Assembly: GCA_025937035.1 (NCBI GenBank)
Contig: JAICSG010000167.1
Span: forward strand, 1-7,765
Origin: Thermoanaerobaculia bacterium
GTDB lineage: Bacteria > Acidobacteriota > Thermoanaerobaculia > Multivoradales > UBA5704
Length of the DNA stretch: 7,765 nt
Direction of reading: 5' to 3'
Shown piece after piece: positions 1 through 7,554 of this stretch. Under the pieces are notes generated by a model. That model had not been told where the DNA came from and did not search any database. It worked only from the letters and a program-made list of their open reading frames with translations. Both the position numbers and the translations under genes were made by a program. Each line of letters opens with the position of its first letter. Positions within the stretch are counted from its first letter, which is position 1.

Positions 1-734
1 ATCTGGGGAGCGGCCGGGTGCGGATGGCCCACGGCGAGGTGCCGATCCCGGCTCCCGCCACGGCCGAGCTGCTGCGCGGGGTCCCCGTCTTCGGTGGACC
101 GGGGGGCGAGCTGACCACGCCGACCGGTGCCGTGATCCTGGCCGAGCTGGTGGACGAATACGTCGAGCTTCCGGCCATGGTGCTCGAAGGGGTGGGGTAC
201 GGCCTGGGGAAGAAGGACCTTCCGACCCATCCCAACGCCCTGCGGCTCCTGCGCGGGAAATCCGCCGAGGCGCGCGCCGAGGTGATGGTGGTCGAGGCTG
301 AGATCGACGATCTGCCGGGGGAGGGGTTCGGGTTCCTGATGGAGCGACTCCTGGAGGCCGGCGCGCTCGACGTCTACTTCACCCCCGTCCAGATGAAGAA
401 GAGCCGGCCGGGGACCCTGGTGACCCTGCTCTGCCGCCGGCCGAAGCTGGAGGAGTTGGCGGGCATCCTGCTCACCGAGTCCGGCTCCCTGGGCTGCCGG
501 TACCACGCGGCCTCCCGCTTCGAGGCGGAGCGCGAAATTCTGGAGGTCCCCACCGCGTTTGGTACGGTGAGAATCAAGCGGGCGCGCCTCGATGGCCGTC
601 CGCTGGCGATCGCGCCCGAGTTCGAGGATTGCCGCCGCTTGGCCCTGGCCAGCGGCGCTCCCTGGCGCGAGGTCTACCGCGCCGCATTATCGGCAGCGGG
701 GGCCGCAGGGGCCGCGGGCGCTCTCAAATCCTGA
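1..734 (+). CDS. larC: LarC-type nickel insertion protein, C-terminal part (5' end outside window)
   Basis: LarC inserts nickel into pyridinium-3,5-bisthiocarboxylic acid mononucleotide, making the nickel-pincer cofactor of lactate racemase and related enzymes; this is family knowledge. The frame is open from base 3 and reads LGSGRVRMAHGEVPIPAPAT, the usual mid-protein LarC stretch. The GTG at 18 is therefore internal and the true start lies upstream. Further family marks are a TPTGAVIL segment, EIDDLPGE, the block GALDVYFTPVQMKKSRPG, and PEFEDCRRLA near the end. About 243 codons are present of a family length near 400. The usual ETTTLGVR-like motif reads ESGSLGCR here. The protein ends in an Ala/Gly run (AAGAAGAAGA) beyond the conserved domain, a variable extension. 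The stop is TGA, and hslO follows after 54 bases. No larA, larB or larE is visible, so the client enzyme is unknown. Confidence 0.92.
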   Translation, partial: LGSGRVRMAHGEVPIPAPATAELLRGVPVFGGPGGELTTPTGAVILAELVDEYVELPAMVLEGVGYGLGKKDLPTHPNALRLLRGKSAEARAEVMVVEAEIDDLPGEGFGFLMERLLEAGALDVYFTPVQMKKSRPGTLVTLLCRRPKLEELAGILLTESGSLGCRYHAASRFEAEREILEVPTAFGTVRIKRARLDGRPLAIAPEFEDCRRLALASGAPWREVYRAALSAAGAAGAAGALKS

Positions 735-759
735 AGAGCCGTCTTACCGAATTGATGGA

Positions 760-782
760 CCGGGAGATCCTTCCCGGAGGAG
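760..782 (+). promoter_or_regulatory. hslO ribosome-binding site with a small overlapping hairpin
   Basis: GGAGGAG at 776-782 is a strong Shine-Dalgarno sequence, six bases before the TTG at 789, and it decides the hslO start. A perfect 6-bp inverted repeat, CCGGGA (760-765) and TCCCGG (772-777) with loop GATCCT, overlaps its first two bases. The hairpin could hide part of the site. That it regulates anything is inference; short G+C-rich inverted repeats are common in such DNA. Confidence 0.55.
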
Positions 783-788
783 TCAGCA

Positions 789-1661
789 TTGTCGAACGAG
801 ACACTCACCGCTCAGGGGACGCTCGAGCTGGGAATGGCCGGCAATGGCGCCTTCCGCTGGGCGGTCGCCGATATCACCGACGTCATGGAAGAGGTGCGCG
901 ACCGGTTCGACCTCTGGCCGGTCCCGGCCGCGGCGCTGGGCCGCTGCCTGGCCGGCGCCGCCCTCCTGCAGCGCCTGTCCACCAAGACCCCGAGCCGCCT
1001 GATGCTGGAGGTCCGCGGCGACGGGCCGATCCTCCGCGTCCTGGCCGAGGCCGACGACGAGGGGAACCTCCGCGGGCTGGTGGGGGACGGCCGGGTACAG
1101 GTCCCGGACTGGCCGGGCGGCAAGCTGGGCGTGGGCCGGGCGGTGGGAAGGGGCTACCTCCGCGTGCTCCGCGAGTACGAGAAGGGGAACAGTTACCACA
1201 GCCAGGTTGAGCTGGTGAGCGGTGAGATCGGCGAGGACGTGGCCCATTACCTCGCCCAGAGCGAGCAGGCGAGATCCGCCGTGCTGCTGGGCGTCCTCGG
1301 CAAGCCGAGCGGCGTGGTGGCCGCCGGGGGGATGGTCGTCGAGGTGCTCCCCGGCGCGCCCGAGGAGACGATCGCCCGCCTGGAGAGCAACATCGCGGGG
1401 ATGCGCGGCGTGAGCCACCTGCTGGAGGAGGGCGGGGCCGAGCACGTGGTGGAGCAGGTCCTGGCCGGCTTCGACCGCGAGATCAAGGAGGTCCGCCCCC
1501 TGCGCTACCGCTGCCGGTGCAGCCGGGAGCGCCTGCTCAACCATCTCGCCCTGCTGCCGGCGGAGGACCGGGACTACCTGAAGGCCGACGACGGCGCCAT
1601 CGAGGCCGACTGCGCCTTCTGTGGCACGAAGTACCGGTACACCGCCGAAGAGCTGGCATAA
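789..1661 (+). CDS. hslO: Hsp33 redox-regulated molecular chaperone
   Basis: Hsp33 is a cytoplasmic holdase. Oxidation of its zinc-binding cysteines plus unfolding stress switch it on, and it then stops client proteins aggregating. The 290-residue product matches the family length. The N-terminal chaperone domain covers about residues 8-190 and includes GNGAFRWAVADITD. The helical linker follows, and the zinc redox switch is at the C-terminus: C242-R-C244 and C275-A-F-C278. The spacing (CxC, then 30 residues, then CxxC) is the same as in the E. coli protein, so the switch should work. The start is TTG, chosen because GGAGGAG lies six bases upstream and the product begins at the usual point; no ATG in this frame suits better. 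The stop is TAA. It lies 54 bases after larC and 52 before metG, all on one strand, so it may be cotranscribed with either. Confidence 0.96.
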   Translation: MSNETLTAQGTLELGMAGNGAFRWAVADITDVMEEVRDRFDLWPVPAAALGRCLAGAALLQRLSTKTPSRLMLEVRGDGPILRVLAEADDEGNLRGLVGDGRVQVPDWPGGKLGVGRAVGRGYLRVLREYEKGNSYHSQVELVSGEIGEDVAHYLAQSEQARSAVLLGVLGKPSGVVAAGGMVVEVLPGAPEETIARLESNIAGMRGVSHLLEEGGAEHVVEQVLAGFDREIKEVRPLRYRCRCSRERLLNHLALLPAEDRDYLKADDGAIEADCAFCGTKYRYTAEELA

Positions 1662-1669
1662 GATCCCCA

Positions 1670-1691
1670 GGGCGGTCCCACAGGGCCGCCC
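1670..1691 (+). repeat. G+C-rich intergenic palindrome, REP-like
   Basis: GGGCGG (1670-1675), one unpaired T, CCC (1677-1679), loop ACA, GGG (1683-1685) and CCGCCC (1686-1691) form a 9-bp stem with a single bulge and a three-base loop. It fills much of the 52-base gap between hslO and metG. No T run follows on either strand, so it is not a standard intrinsic terminator. Read on the other strand it begins GTAGGGGCGGCCC. From memory this resembles short palindromes dispersed between genes in many environmental bacteria. With one copy in this window, its repeat status is inferred. Confidence 0.5.
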
Positions 1692-1713
1692 CTACGCTAC
1701 AATCCCCGACCCC

Positions 1714-3639
1714 ATGAGCACCTTCTATCTCACCACTCCGATCTACTACGTGAACGCGCTGCCCCACATCGGGCACATCTTCACGACCACCGTCGGCGAC
1801 ACCCTGGCCCGCTATCTGCGGATGGCGGGGCAGGAGGTCTACTTCCTCACCGGAACCGACGAGCACGGCCAGAACATCGAGCGGGCGGCCCGGAACGAAG
1901 GGATCGAGCCGATCGCCCTGGCCGACCGGGTGGTGGCCAAATACCGTGAGCTGCGCGACCGGCTGGGATTCTCCTACGACGACTTCGTGCGCACCACCCA
2001 GGAGCGCCACAAGCGGGGGGTCTACGAGATCATCCGCCGCATCGAGGCCGCCGGAGACTTCTACACGGCCGTCCACGAGGGGTGGTACTGCCCCCCCTGC
2101 GAGACCTTCTACACCGAGAAGGAGCTGGGGCCGGAGAAAACCTGCCCGGTCCACGGCACGCCGGTCGAATGGAAGTCGGAAGAGAACGTCTTCTTCAAGC
2201 TCTCCAAGTACCAGCAGCCGCTGCTCGACCTCTACCGCGAGCATCCGGAGTTCGTGCGGCCGGAGACCCGGCTGAACGAGGTCCGCGCCTTCGTGGAGGC
2301 CGGCCTGCGCGATCTCTCCGTCTCGCGCGCCAACCTGGAGTGGGGGATCCCCTTTCCGGCCAAGCCGGGACAGACGGTCTACGTCTGGCTCGACGCCCTG
2401 ACCAACTACATCAGCGCCCTGGGGTTCGGCTCGGACGACACTCGCCTCTACGACAGATTCTGGGAGCACGGCGACGTCCGGCTCCATCTCATCGGCAAGG
2501 ACATCCTCCGCTTCCACGCCGTCTACTGGCCGGCCTTCCTGATGTCGGCCGGCCTGCCGCTGCCCACCGTGGTCTGGGCCCACGGCTGGTGGCAGCGCGA
2601 CGGCCGCAAGGTCTCGAAGTCGGCGGGGAACATCGTGCGGCCGGACGAGCTGATCGACCGCTTCGGCGCCGACAGCGTCCGCTACTTCCTGCTGCGCGAG
2701 ATGGTCTTCGGACAGGACGCCAACTTCTCGGACGAGGCGTTCGTCGACCGCTACAACAGCGATTTCGCGAACGGCCTGGGCAATCTGTTGAGCCGTCTGG
2801 TGACCCTCTCCCGCAGCGCCTTCGACGGCCGGACGCCGCCCCACGCGTGCAGCGACAACGAGCTGGCGCCGGCCGCCAAGCAGGCCGCCGAGGATTACCG
2901 GGCCGCCATGGAGAACCTGGCCTTCAACCGGGCGCTGGAGAGCCTCTGGCGGCTGATCGGCGAGACCGACCAATATATCCACCGCCGCGAGCCCTGGAAG
3001 ATGCTCAAGGCCGAGGGACCCACCCCCGCGCTCGCCCGCATCCTGTGGAACGGTATGGAAGTGGTGCGGATCGTCTCCACCGCCCTGCTCCCCGTGATGC
3101 CCCGGATGGCGCCGCAGGTGCTGGCCGCGATCGGCGTGCCGGAGCCCGCCACCAACTTCGACGCGCTGCGCTGGGGAGGACTGCCCACGGACGTGGAGAT
3201 CCCCGCGCTGGCGCCCCTGTTCCCGCGCATCGACAAGGCGGCCTACCTCGGTGAGGCCAAGGAGAAGAAGAAGATGGAGGAGACGACGCCCCCCGCCGCG
3301 GCCGCCGAGACGCCCCGCATCACGGTCGACCAGTTTTTCCAGGCCGAGCTCAAGGTGGCGACCATCGTCGCCGCCGAGCCGGTGCCGAAGTCGAAAAAGC
3401 TGATGAAGCTCACGGCCGATCTGGGGGAGGGAGCGCCGCGCACGATCGTGGCCGGCATCGCGCTCGCCTACCAGCCGGAGGACCTCGTCGGCAAGCAGGT
3501 CGTGGTGGTGGCGAACCTCCAGCCCGCCACGCTCATGGGGGTCGAGTCCAACGGCATGGTGCTGGCCGCGTCGCTCGACGGCAAGCCGATCCTGCTCCAT
3601 CCGGACGCCCAGGTCCCCAACGGCACCCGCGTCAAGTGA
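1714..3639 (+). CDS. metG: Methionyl-tRNA synthetase with C-terminal tRNA-binding domain
   Basis: This enzyme charges tRNA-Met and initiator tRNA with methionine in an ATP-dependent reaction. The 641-residue product starts STFYLTTPIYYVNALPHIGH, with the class I HIGH motif at residues 18-21 and TGTDEHGQ soon after. A single zinc knuckle, C126-x2-C129-x14-C144-x2-H147 (CPPC, then CPVHG), has the Cys3His pattern and nearly the numbering of the Thermus thermophilus enzyme. The second signature is KVSKS at 299-303, a normal variant of KMSKS. A helical anticodon-binding region follows. A charged, Ala-rich linker (about 510-535) leads to an EMAP/Trbp111-like tRNA-binding domain (about 536-641), which usually mediates dimerisation. 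The ATG at 1714 is chosen because the protein begins there as in the family; the frame stays open upstream only inside hslO. No clear Shine-Dalgarno precedes it. The TGA stop overlaps the tatD start. Confidence 0.97.
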   Translation: MSTFYLTTPIYYVNALPHIGHIFTTTVGDTLARYLRMAGQEVYFLTGTDEHGQNIERAARNEGIEPIALADRVVAKYRELRDRLGFSYDDFVRTTQERHKRGVYEIIRRIEAAGDFYTAVHEGWYCPPCETFYTEKELGPEKTCPVHGTPVEWKSEENVFFKLSKYQQPLLDLYREHPEFVRPETRLNEVRAFVEAGLRDLSVSRANLEWGIPFPAKPGQTVYVWLDALTNYISALGFGSDDTRLYDRFWEHGDVRLHLIGKDILRFHAVYWPAFLMSAGLPLPTVVWAHGWWQRDGRKVSKSAGNIVRPDELIDRFGADSVRYFLLREMVFGQDANFSDEAFVDRYNSDFANGLGNLLSRLVTLSRSAFDGRTPPHACSDNELAPAAKQAAEDYRAAMENLAFNRALESLWRLIGETDQYIHRREPWKMLKAEGPTPALARILWNGMEVVRIVSTALLPVMPRMAPQVLAAIGVPEPATNFDALRWGGLPTDVEIPALAPLFPRIDKAAYLGEAKEKKKMEETTPPAAAAETPRITVDQFFQAELKVATIVAAEPVPKSKKLMKLTADLGEGAPRTIVAGIALAYQPEDLVGKQVVVVANLQPATLMGVESNGMVLAASLDGKPILLHPDAQVPNGTRVK

Positions 3640-4424
3640 GCGCTCCAGACCTCTCGGGCCCGATCGACTCCCACTGCCACCTCCAGAGCCTGCCGCCGGA
3701 GGAGCGCGAGCGCGCCCTCGACGCGGCCCGGGAGCGGGGGGTGAAGGGATTCCTCGTTCCCGCCATCAAGCTGGACGAGGCCGAGGAGATCCTCGCCTTC
3801 TGCCACCGCCATCCGGACGTCTGGTGCTCGCTGGGGACCCACCCGCACGACGCCTCCTCCTGGAAGGAGGGGGACGGCGAGCGCCTGCGGTCCCTGCTGG
3901 CCGATCCCAAGGCCGTGGCGGTGGGGGAGTGCGGGCTGGATTTCTACTACGACCACTCGCCGCGCGAGACGCAGCTCCAAGTCCTCCGCGAGCAGTGGGC
4001 TCTGGCGGTCGAGCTCGGGCTGCCCGTGGTAGTTCATAACCGCGACAGCAACGAGGAGATGCTGGAAGTGGTCCGGGAAGAGGCCTTCCGGGATCTCCAG
4101 GCGGATTTCCACTCCTTCGCCGGCGGGCTCGACATGGCCCGCGAGCTGATCGCCCGCGGCTTCTATCTGGGATTCACCGGCATGATCACCTTCCCCAAGG
4201 CGGACAACGTCCGCGAGGTGATCCCGATCCTGCCGCCCGGCCGCTGTCTGGTGGAGACGGATACTCCTTACCTCGCCCCGGTCCCGCACCGCGGCAAGCC
4301 CAACCGCCCCGCCTTCGTGGTCGAGATCGCCGAGCGGCTGGCCCGCGAGACGGGGGAGACCTACGAGCAGGTCTGCCGGCGGACGGGGGAGAATTTCTTC
4401 CGGCTGTTCAAGAAAGCCGGTTGA
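3636..4424 (+). CDS. tatD: TatD-family metal-dependent hydrolase (DNase)
   Basis: TatD proteins are cytoplasmic metal-dependent TIM-barrel hydrolases of the amidohydrolase fold, and several show 3'-5' DNase activity. The substrate in this organism is not shown by sequence. The 262-residue length is typical. The metal ligands are in place: H13 and H15 (DSHCH), E98 (GECGLDFYY), H134 (VVHNRD), H159 (FHSFAG) and D209 (ETDTPYLAP). The closing RGKPNRPAF block is also characteristic. The GTG start at 3636 shares four bases (GTGA) with the metG stop, so translation is probably coupled to metG and needs no strong ribosome-binding site of its own. A tatD gene directly after metG is a common bacterial arrangement. 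The TGA stop touches the stop of the convergent nif3 gene. The symbol is a family name; ycfH/yabD-type paralogues cannot be separated here. Confidence 0.93.
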   Translation: MSAPDLSGPIDSHCHLQSLPPEERERALDAARERGVKGFLVPAIKLDEAEEILAFCHRHPDVWCSLGTHPHDASSWKEGDGERLRSLLADPKAVAVGECGLDFYYDHSPRETQLQVLREQWALAVELGLPVVVHNRDSNEEMLEVVREEAFRDLQADFHSFAGGLDMARELIARGFYLGFTGMITFPKADNVREVIPILPPGRCLVETDTPYLAPVPHRGKPNRPAFVVEIAERLARETGETYEQVCRRTGENFFRLFKKAG

Positions 4425-5189
4425 TTACGCCGGGTTCGGCACGTCGATGAACTCCACCTCGATCCCGAACCGCTCCGCCAGATGCTCTCCCAGAGCGCGC
4501 ACGCCCAGCCGCTCGGTCGCGTAGTGGCCGGCGGCGAGGTAGTGGGTGCGGGTCTCCCTGGCCACGTTCATCACCCACTCGGTGACCTCGCCCGTGATGT
4601 AGGCGTCCAGCCCCTCGCCGATCGCCGAGTAGAATTCCCGCTGGCCGCCACCACTGCTGCTCCCCAAGGTCGAGATCGACTCCGGGCCTGAGAGATAGGC
4701 CAGCGGCTCCTGGCCGTAGACCTGGCGGCAGCGCTCGACGAGCTCGTCCGCTGAGACCGGCTCCGGGAAGAGCCCCTTGACGCCAAGGGGAAGCCCGTCG
4801 TGCTCCCCGAAGGGCTCGATCCTGCGAAGCCCGAGCTGGCGGCCGGCGACCGCGTTGTTCCCCACCTCCAGGTGGCGGTCGAGCGGCAGGTGGTAGGCGA
4901 TCAGGCTCATCTCCCCCCGGATCAGCTCCGCCACCCGCCGGTACTGGAAGCCGGTGAGGGTGCGCGGCATCCCCTCCCAGAACAGGCCGTGATGGACCAG
5001 CACGGCGTCCGCCCCGGCCTCCCGGGCGCGCGCGAACAGCTCCTGGCAGGCCGAGACGCCGGTGACGATCTTGCCGATCTCCTCCCGCCCCTCCACCTGC
5101 AGGCCGTTCGGACCGTAGTCCCTCCCGCGGGAGTCGAGGTACTGGTCGAGATGGGAGACGAGGGCGTCGCGGCTCACGGTATTTGCCAT
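4425..5189 (-). CDS. Nif3-like dinuclear metal centre protein (DUF34/YbgI family)
   Basis: This is a member of the widespread Nif3/DUF34 family, whose proteins form ring-shaped hexamers with a two-metal site. Some members have been linked to GTP cyclohydrolase-like activity, but the cellular role is unsettled. The 254-residue length is typical of the short bacterial form without the inserted domain. Family marks in order are DYGPNGLQVEG (N28-G34), VLVHHGLFW with metal ligands H66 and H67, AYHLPLD with D104, AYITGEVTE (T199-E201), and GHYATERLG with ligands H222 and E226. It ends with the usual VEFIDVPNPA. The ATG fits family N-termini, but the 19 bases before it, back to the pnp terminator, hold no Shine-Dalgarno sequence. 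It lies downstream of pnp on the same strand, yet behind that terminator. Expression therefore needs readthrough or a promoter inside the end of pnp. The stop is TAA. Confidence 0.93.
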   Translation of the reverse strand: MANTVSRDALVSHLDQYLDSRGRDYGPNGLQVEGREEIGKIVTGVSACQELFARAREAGADAVLVHHGLFWEGMPRTLTGFQYRRVAELIRGEMSLIAYHLPLDRHLEVGNNAVAGRQLGLRRIEPFGEHDGLPLGVKGLFPEPVSADELVERCRQVYGQEPLAYLSGPESISTLGSSSGGGQREFYSAIGEGLDAYITGEVTEWVMNVARETRTHYLAAGHYATERLGVRALGEHLAERFGIEVEFIDVPNPA

Positions 5190-5208
5190 GAAGGGAGTCT
5201 ATCCGAGT

Positions 5209-5239
5209 AAAAAAGCAAAGGGCGACCCGAAGGCCGCCC
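5209..5239 (-). terminator. Intrinsic terminator of pnp (UUCG tetraloop)
   Basis: On the minus strand, GGGCGGCC-TTCG-GGTCGCCC (5239 down to 5220) forms an 8-bp stem with one G·U pair, capped by a C(UUCG)G tetraloop. It is followed by TTTGC and then six T residues (5214-5209). This is a complete factor-independent terminator, 29 bases after the pnp stop. On the plus strand the stem has an A·C mismatch and no following T run, so it acts only on leftward transcripts. Confidence 0.9.
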
Positions 5240-5271
5240 CATCACGACAACGAGACTGGAAGGACGGGTTA

Positions 5272-5424
5272 GCGGTTGCCGCCCCGTCCTCCGCGGTCGC
5301 CGCCCCGGCCGCCGCCACCACCACCGCCCCGGCCACCCCGGAAGCCGCCACGGCCTCCACGGTCGCCGCCCCGGCCGCCGCGGTCGCCACCGCCCTCACC
5401 GCGCTCGCGCTCGCCACCGCCGCC
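5272..5424 (-). repeat. Codons for the Gly/Arg-rich (RGG) tail of PNPase
   Basis: This is the last 51 codons of pnp (residues 711-761). The tail has nine RGG units, with a DRGGRGG heptad three times, one FRGGRGG variant and a run of seven glycines. At DNA level it is a degenerate tandem repeat of CCG/GCC-rich heptacodons. It should be disordered and positively charged, likely adding RNA affinity to the KH and S1 domains. Such repeats slip easily, so tail length may vary between strains or assemblies. Confidence 0.85.
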
Positions 5425-6070
5425 GGCCATGGCCATCTCCATCCCCTCGTACTGCGCGGGATCGTAGTCGGGAGACTCCATGATCACGGCCTTGCGGGAG
5501 AGCCGGATCTTCCCCTGCTCGTCGATGTTGACGACCTTGACCTCGACCTCGTCCCCCTCCTTGAGGAGGTCGGTGACCTCGCGGACCCGGTACGGAGCCA
5601 GCTCGCTGATGTGCAGCAGGCCGTCCGTGCCCGGCATGATCTCCACGAAGGCCCCGTAGGCCTCGATGCGCCGCACCGTGCCGGTGTAGACCTTGCCGAT
5701 CTCGGGCACCTGGGTGAGCCGCTCCACCATCTGGATGGCCCGCCGGGCCGCCGGCTCGTCGGGGGAGGCGATGACCACCCGGCCGTCGTCCCCGATCTCG
5801 ATGTTGCAGCCGGTCTCCTCGATGATCGAGCGGATCGTCTTGCCACCGGGTCCGATGACGTCGCGGATCTTCTCCTTGGGGATCTCCAGGGTGTAGAGCC
5901 GCGGCGCGAACTTGGAGATCTCGGTGCGGGCCTGCGGCAGCGACCCCTCCATGATCCCCAGGATGTGCATCCGGCCGGCCTTCGCCTGCTCCAGGGCCAC
6001 CTTCATGATCTCGCGCGTGACGCCCGTGATCTTGATGTCCATCTGGAGGGCGGTCACCCCTTGCCGGGTG

Positions 6071-6108
<38 letters not shown>

Positions 6109-7224
6109 CTGGCCGGCGATGTCGGTGAGGACCGCGAAGCTGTCCTCCCCCTTGATCAGGCCCATGGCGACCCCCGCCACCGGGGCGAGGAGCGGCACGC
6201 CGGCGTCGAACAGGGCGAGCGAGCCGCCGCAGACCGTCGCCATCGAGGAGGAGCCGTTCGACTCCAGGATGTCGGAGACGACGCGGATGGTGTACGGGAA
6301 GTCGTCCTCGTGCGGCAGCACGGGGAGCAGCGCCCGCCGGGCCAGCACGCCGTGACCGATCTCACGCCGGCCGGGGCTGCGCAGGAACTTCACCTCGCCG
6401 ACGGAGAACGGGGGGAAGTTGTAATGCAGGAGGAACTTCTGGATGCTCTCCCCCTCGTACTCCTCGATCACCTGGGCGTCGCGGCTGGTGCCGAGGGTGG
6501 CCGAGGCCAGGGCCTGGGTCTCGCCGCGGGTGAACACCGCCGAGCCGTGGGTGCGGGGGAGCACCCCGACGTCGATGGTGATCGGCCGGATCTCGTCCAG
6601 GCGCCGGCTGTCGAAACGGGTGCGCTCGTTGAGCACCACCTCGCGCAGGATCTCCTCCTCCAGGCGGCTGACGATCTTCTTGGTGTGCAGCTTCTTGTCC
6701 GCCCTCTCCTCGGGGATCTGCGTGATGTACGGCTTGACCACCGCGCTGACCGCGTCTTTGCGCTCGAACTTCTTCTTGGTGAAGAGGGCGGCCTTGAGGG
6801 GCGCGTAGATCTCCCCCTTGACCTCCTCGTAGAGCGACTCGGGGTAGACCTCGGGGGCGGTCCAGGACGGCTTCTCCCGGTTCCCCTCGCGGAACATCTC
6901 GTGCTGGGCCTTGATGATCTTCTGGATCTCCTGGTGGCCGCGCCAGATGCACTCGAGAAGGAGCTCCTCGGAGACCTGATTGGCGCCGGCCTCCACCATC
7001 ACCACCGCCTCCTCGGTGCCGACCACCACGAGGTCGAGATCGGACACGTCGCGCAGGCTGTTGGTGGGGTTCATCACCACCTCGCCGTCGATCAGGCCTA
7101 CCCGCACCGCGCCCACCGGGTGGTAGAACGGGATGTCGGAGAGCACCAGGGCGATCGAGGCGCCGTTGATCGCCAGGATGTCGGGGTCGTTTTCGCCGTC
7201 GGCCGACAGGCAGAAGGCGATGAT

Positions 7225-7227
7225 CTA
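7225..7227 (-). other. In-frame amber codon at pnp codon 110
   Basis: The minus strand reads GCG GAC ACC TAG ATC ATC GCC. Frame and conservation continue unchanged on both sides. A single C-to-T change from CAG (plus-strand A at 7227 instead of G) explains the stop. No intact gene in this window ends in TAG: larC, metG and tatD end in TGA, and hslO, nif3 and pnp in TAA. Confidence 0.95.
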
Positions 7228-7554
7228 GGTGTCCGCGATGTAGCCCTCAGGGAACAGGGGGCGCAGCGGGCGGTCGATCTGGCGGGAGGTGATGATCTCC
7301 TTCTCCGAAGGCCGGCCTTCGCGCTTGAAGAAGCCCCCGGGGATGCGCCCGGCGGCGTAGGTGTACTCACGGTAGTCGACCGTGAGCGGGAGGAAGTCGC
7401 GGTCCGCGGGGCCCTTGTTCTCCATGCACGCGGTGGCGAGGACGACCGTGTCGCCCAGCCGGACGGTGCAGGACCCGTTGGCCTGCTTGGCCAGATACCC
7501 CGATTCGATGACCAGGGTTCCCGAGCCGATGGTAACTTCTTTGCGTTGCTTCAT

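Noticed and set aside
18..20. GTG as a true larC start
   Set aside because: The frame stays open upstream to the window edge, and residues before it (LGSGR) belong to the conserved LarC stretch, so the gene is cut by the window.
1621..1713. Longer metG starting inside the end of hslO
   Set aside because: The extra 31 residues match no MetG N-terminus and are encoded by the hslO zinc-motif region; MSTFYLTTPIYYVN at 1714 is the usual beginning.
2082..3254. 390-codon plus-strand frame inside metG
   Set aside because: It is very rich in Arg, Ala and Gly, lies wholly within metG in another frame, and shows no family motif.
1537..3600. 687-codon open frame on the minus strand opposite metG
   Set aside because: It is antisense to a clear methionyl-tRNA synthetase, reads as low-complexity Arg/Gly/Val/Leu sequence with no recognisable domain, and is expected from third-position G+C bias.
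5205..5218. Promoter for nif3 in the terminator T run
   Set aside because: A TTGCTT (5218-5213) resembles a -35 box, but the nearest -10-like bases lie only about 10 bases on, too close for a sigma-70 promoter.
5272..5424. CRISPR-like or satellite array
   Set aside because: The repeats are in frame, only 7 codons long, have no unique spacers, and are explained by the RGG tail of PNPase.
5276..5467. Proline-rich plus-strand frame opposite the pnp tail
   Set aside because: It is the complement of the RGG repeat codons and carries no independent evidence of being a gene.
7225..7227. Pyrrolysine or a genome-wide code change at the TAG
   Set aside because: The homologous residue is glutamine, PNPase is not a known pyrrolysine protein, and one TAG in one gene is far better explained by error or point mutation. 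Kept only as a minor alternative.
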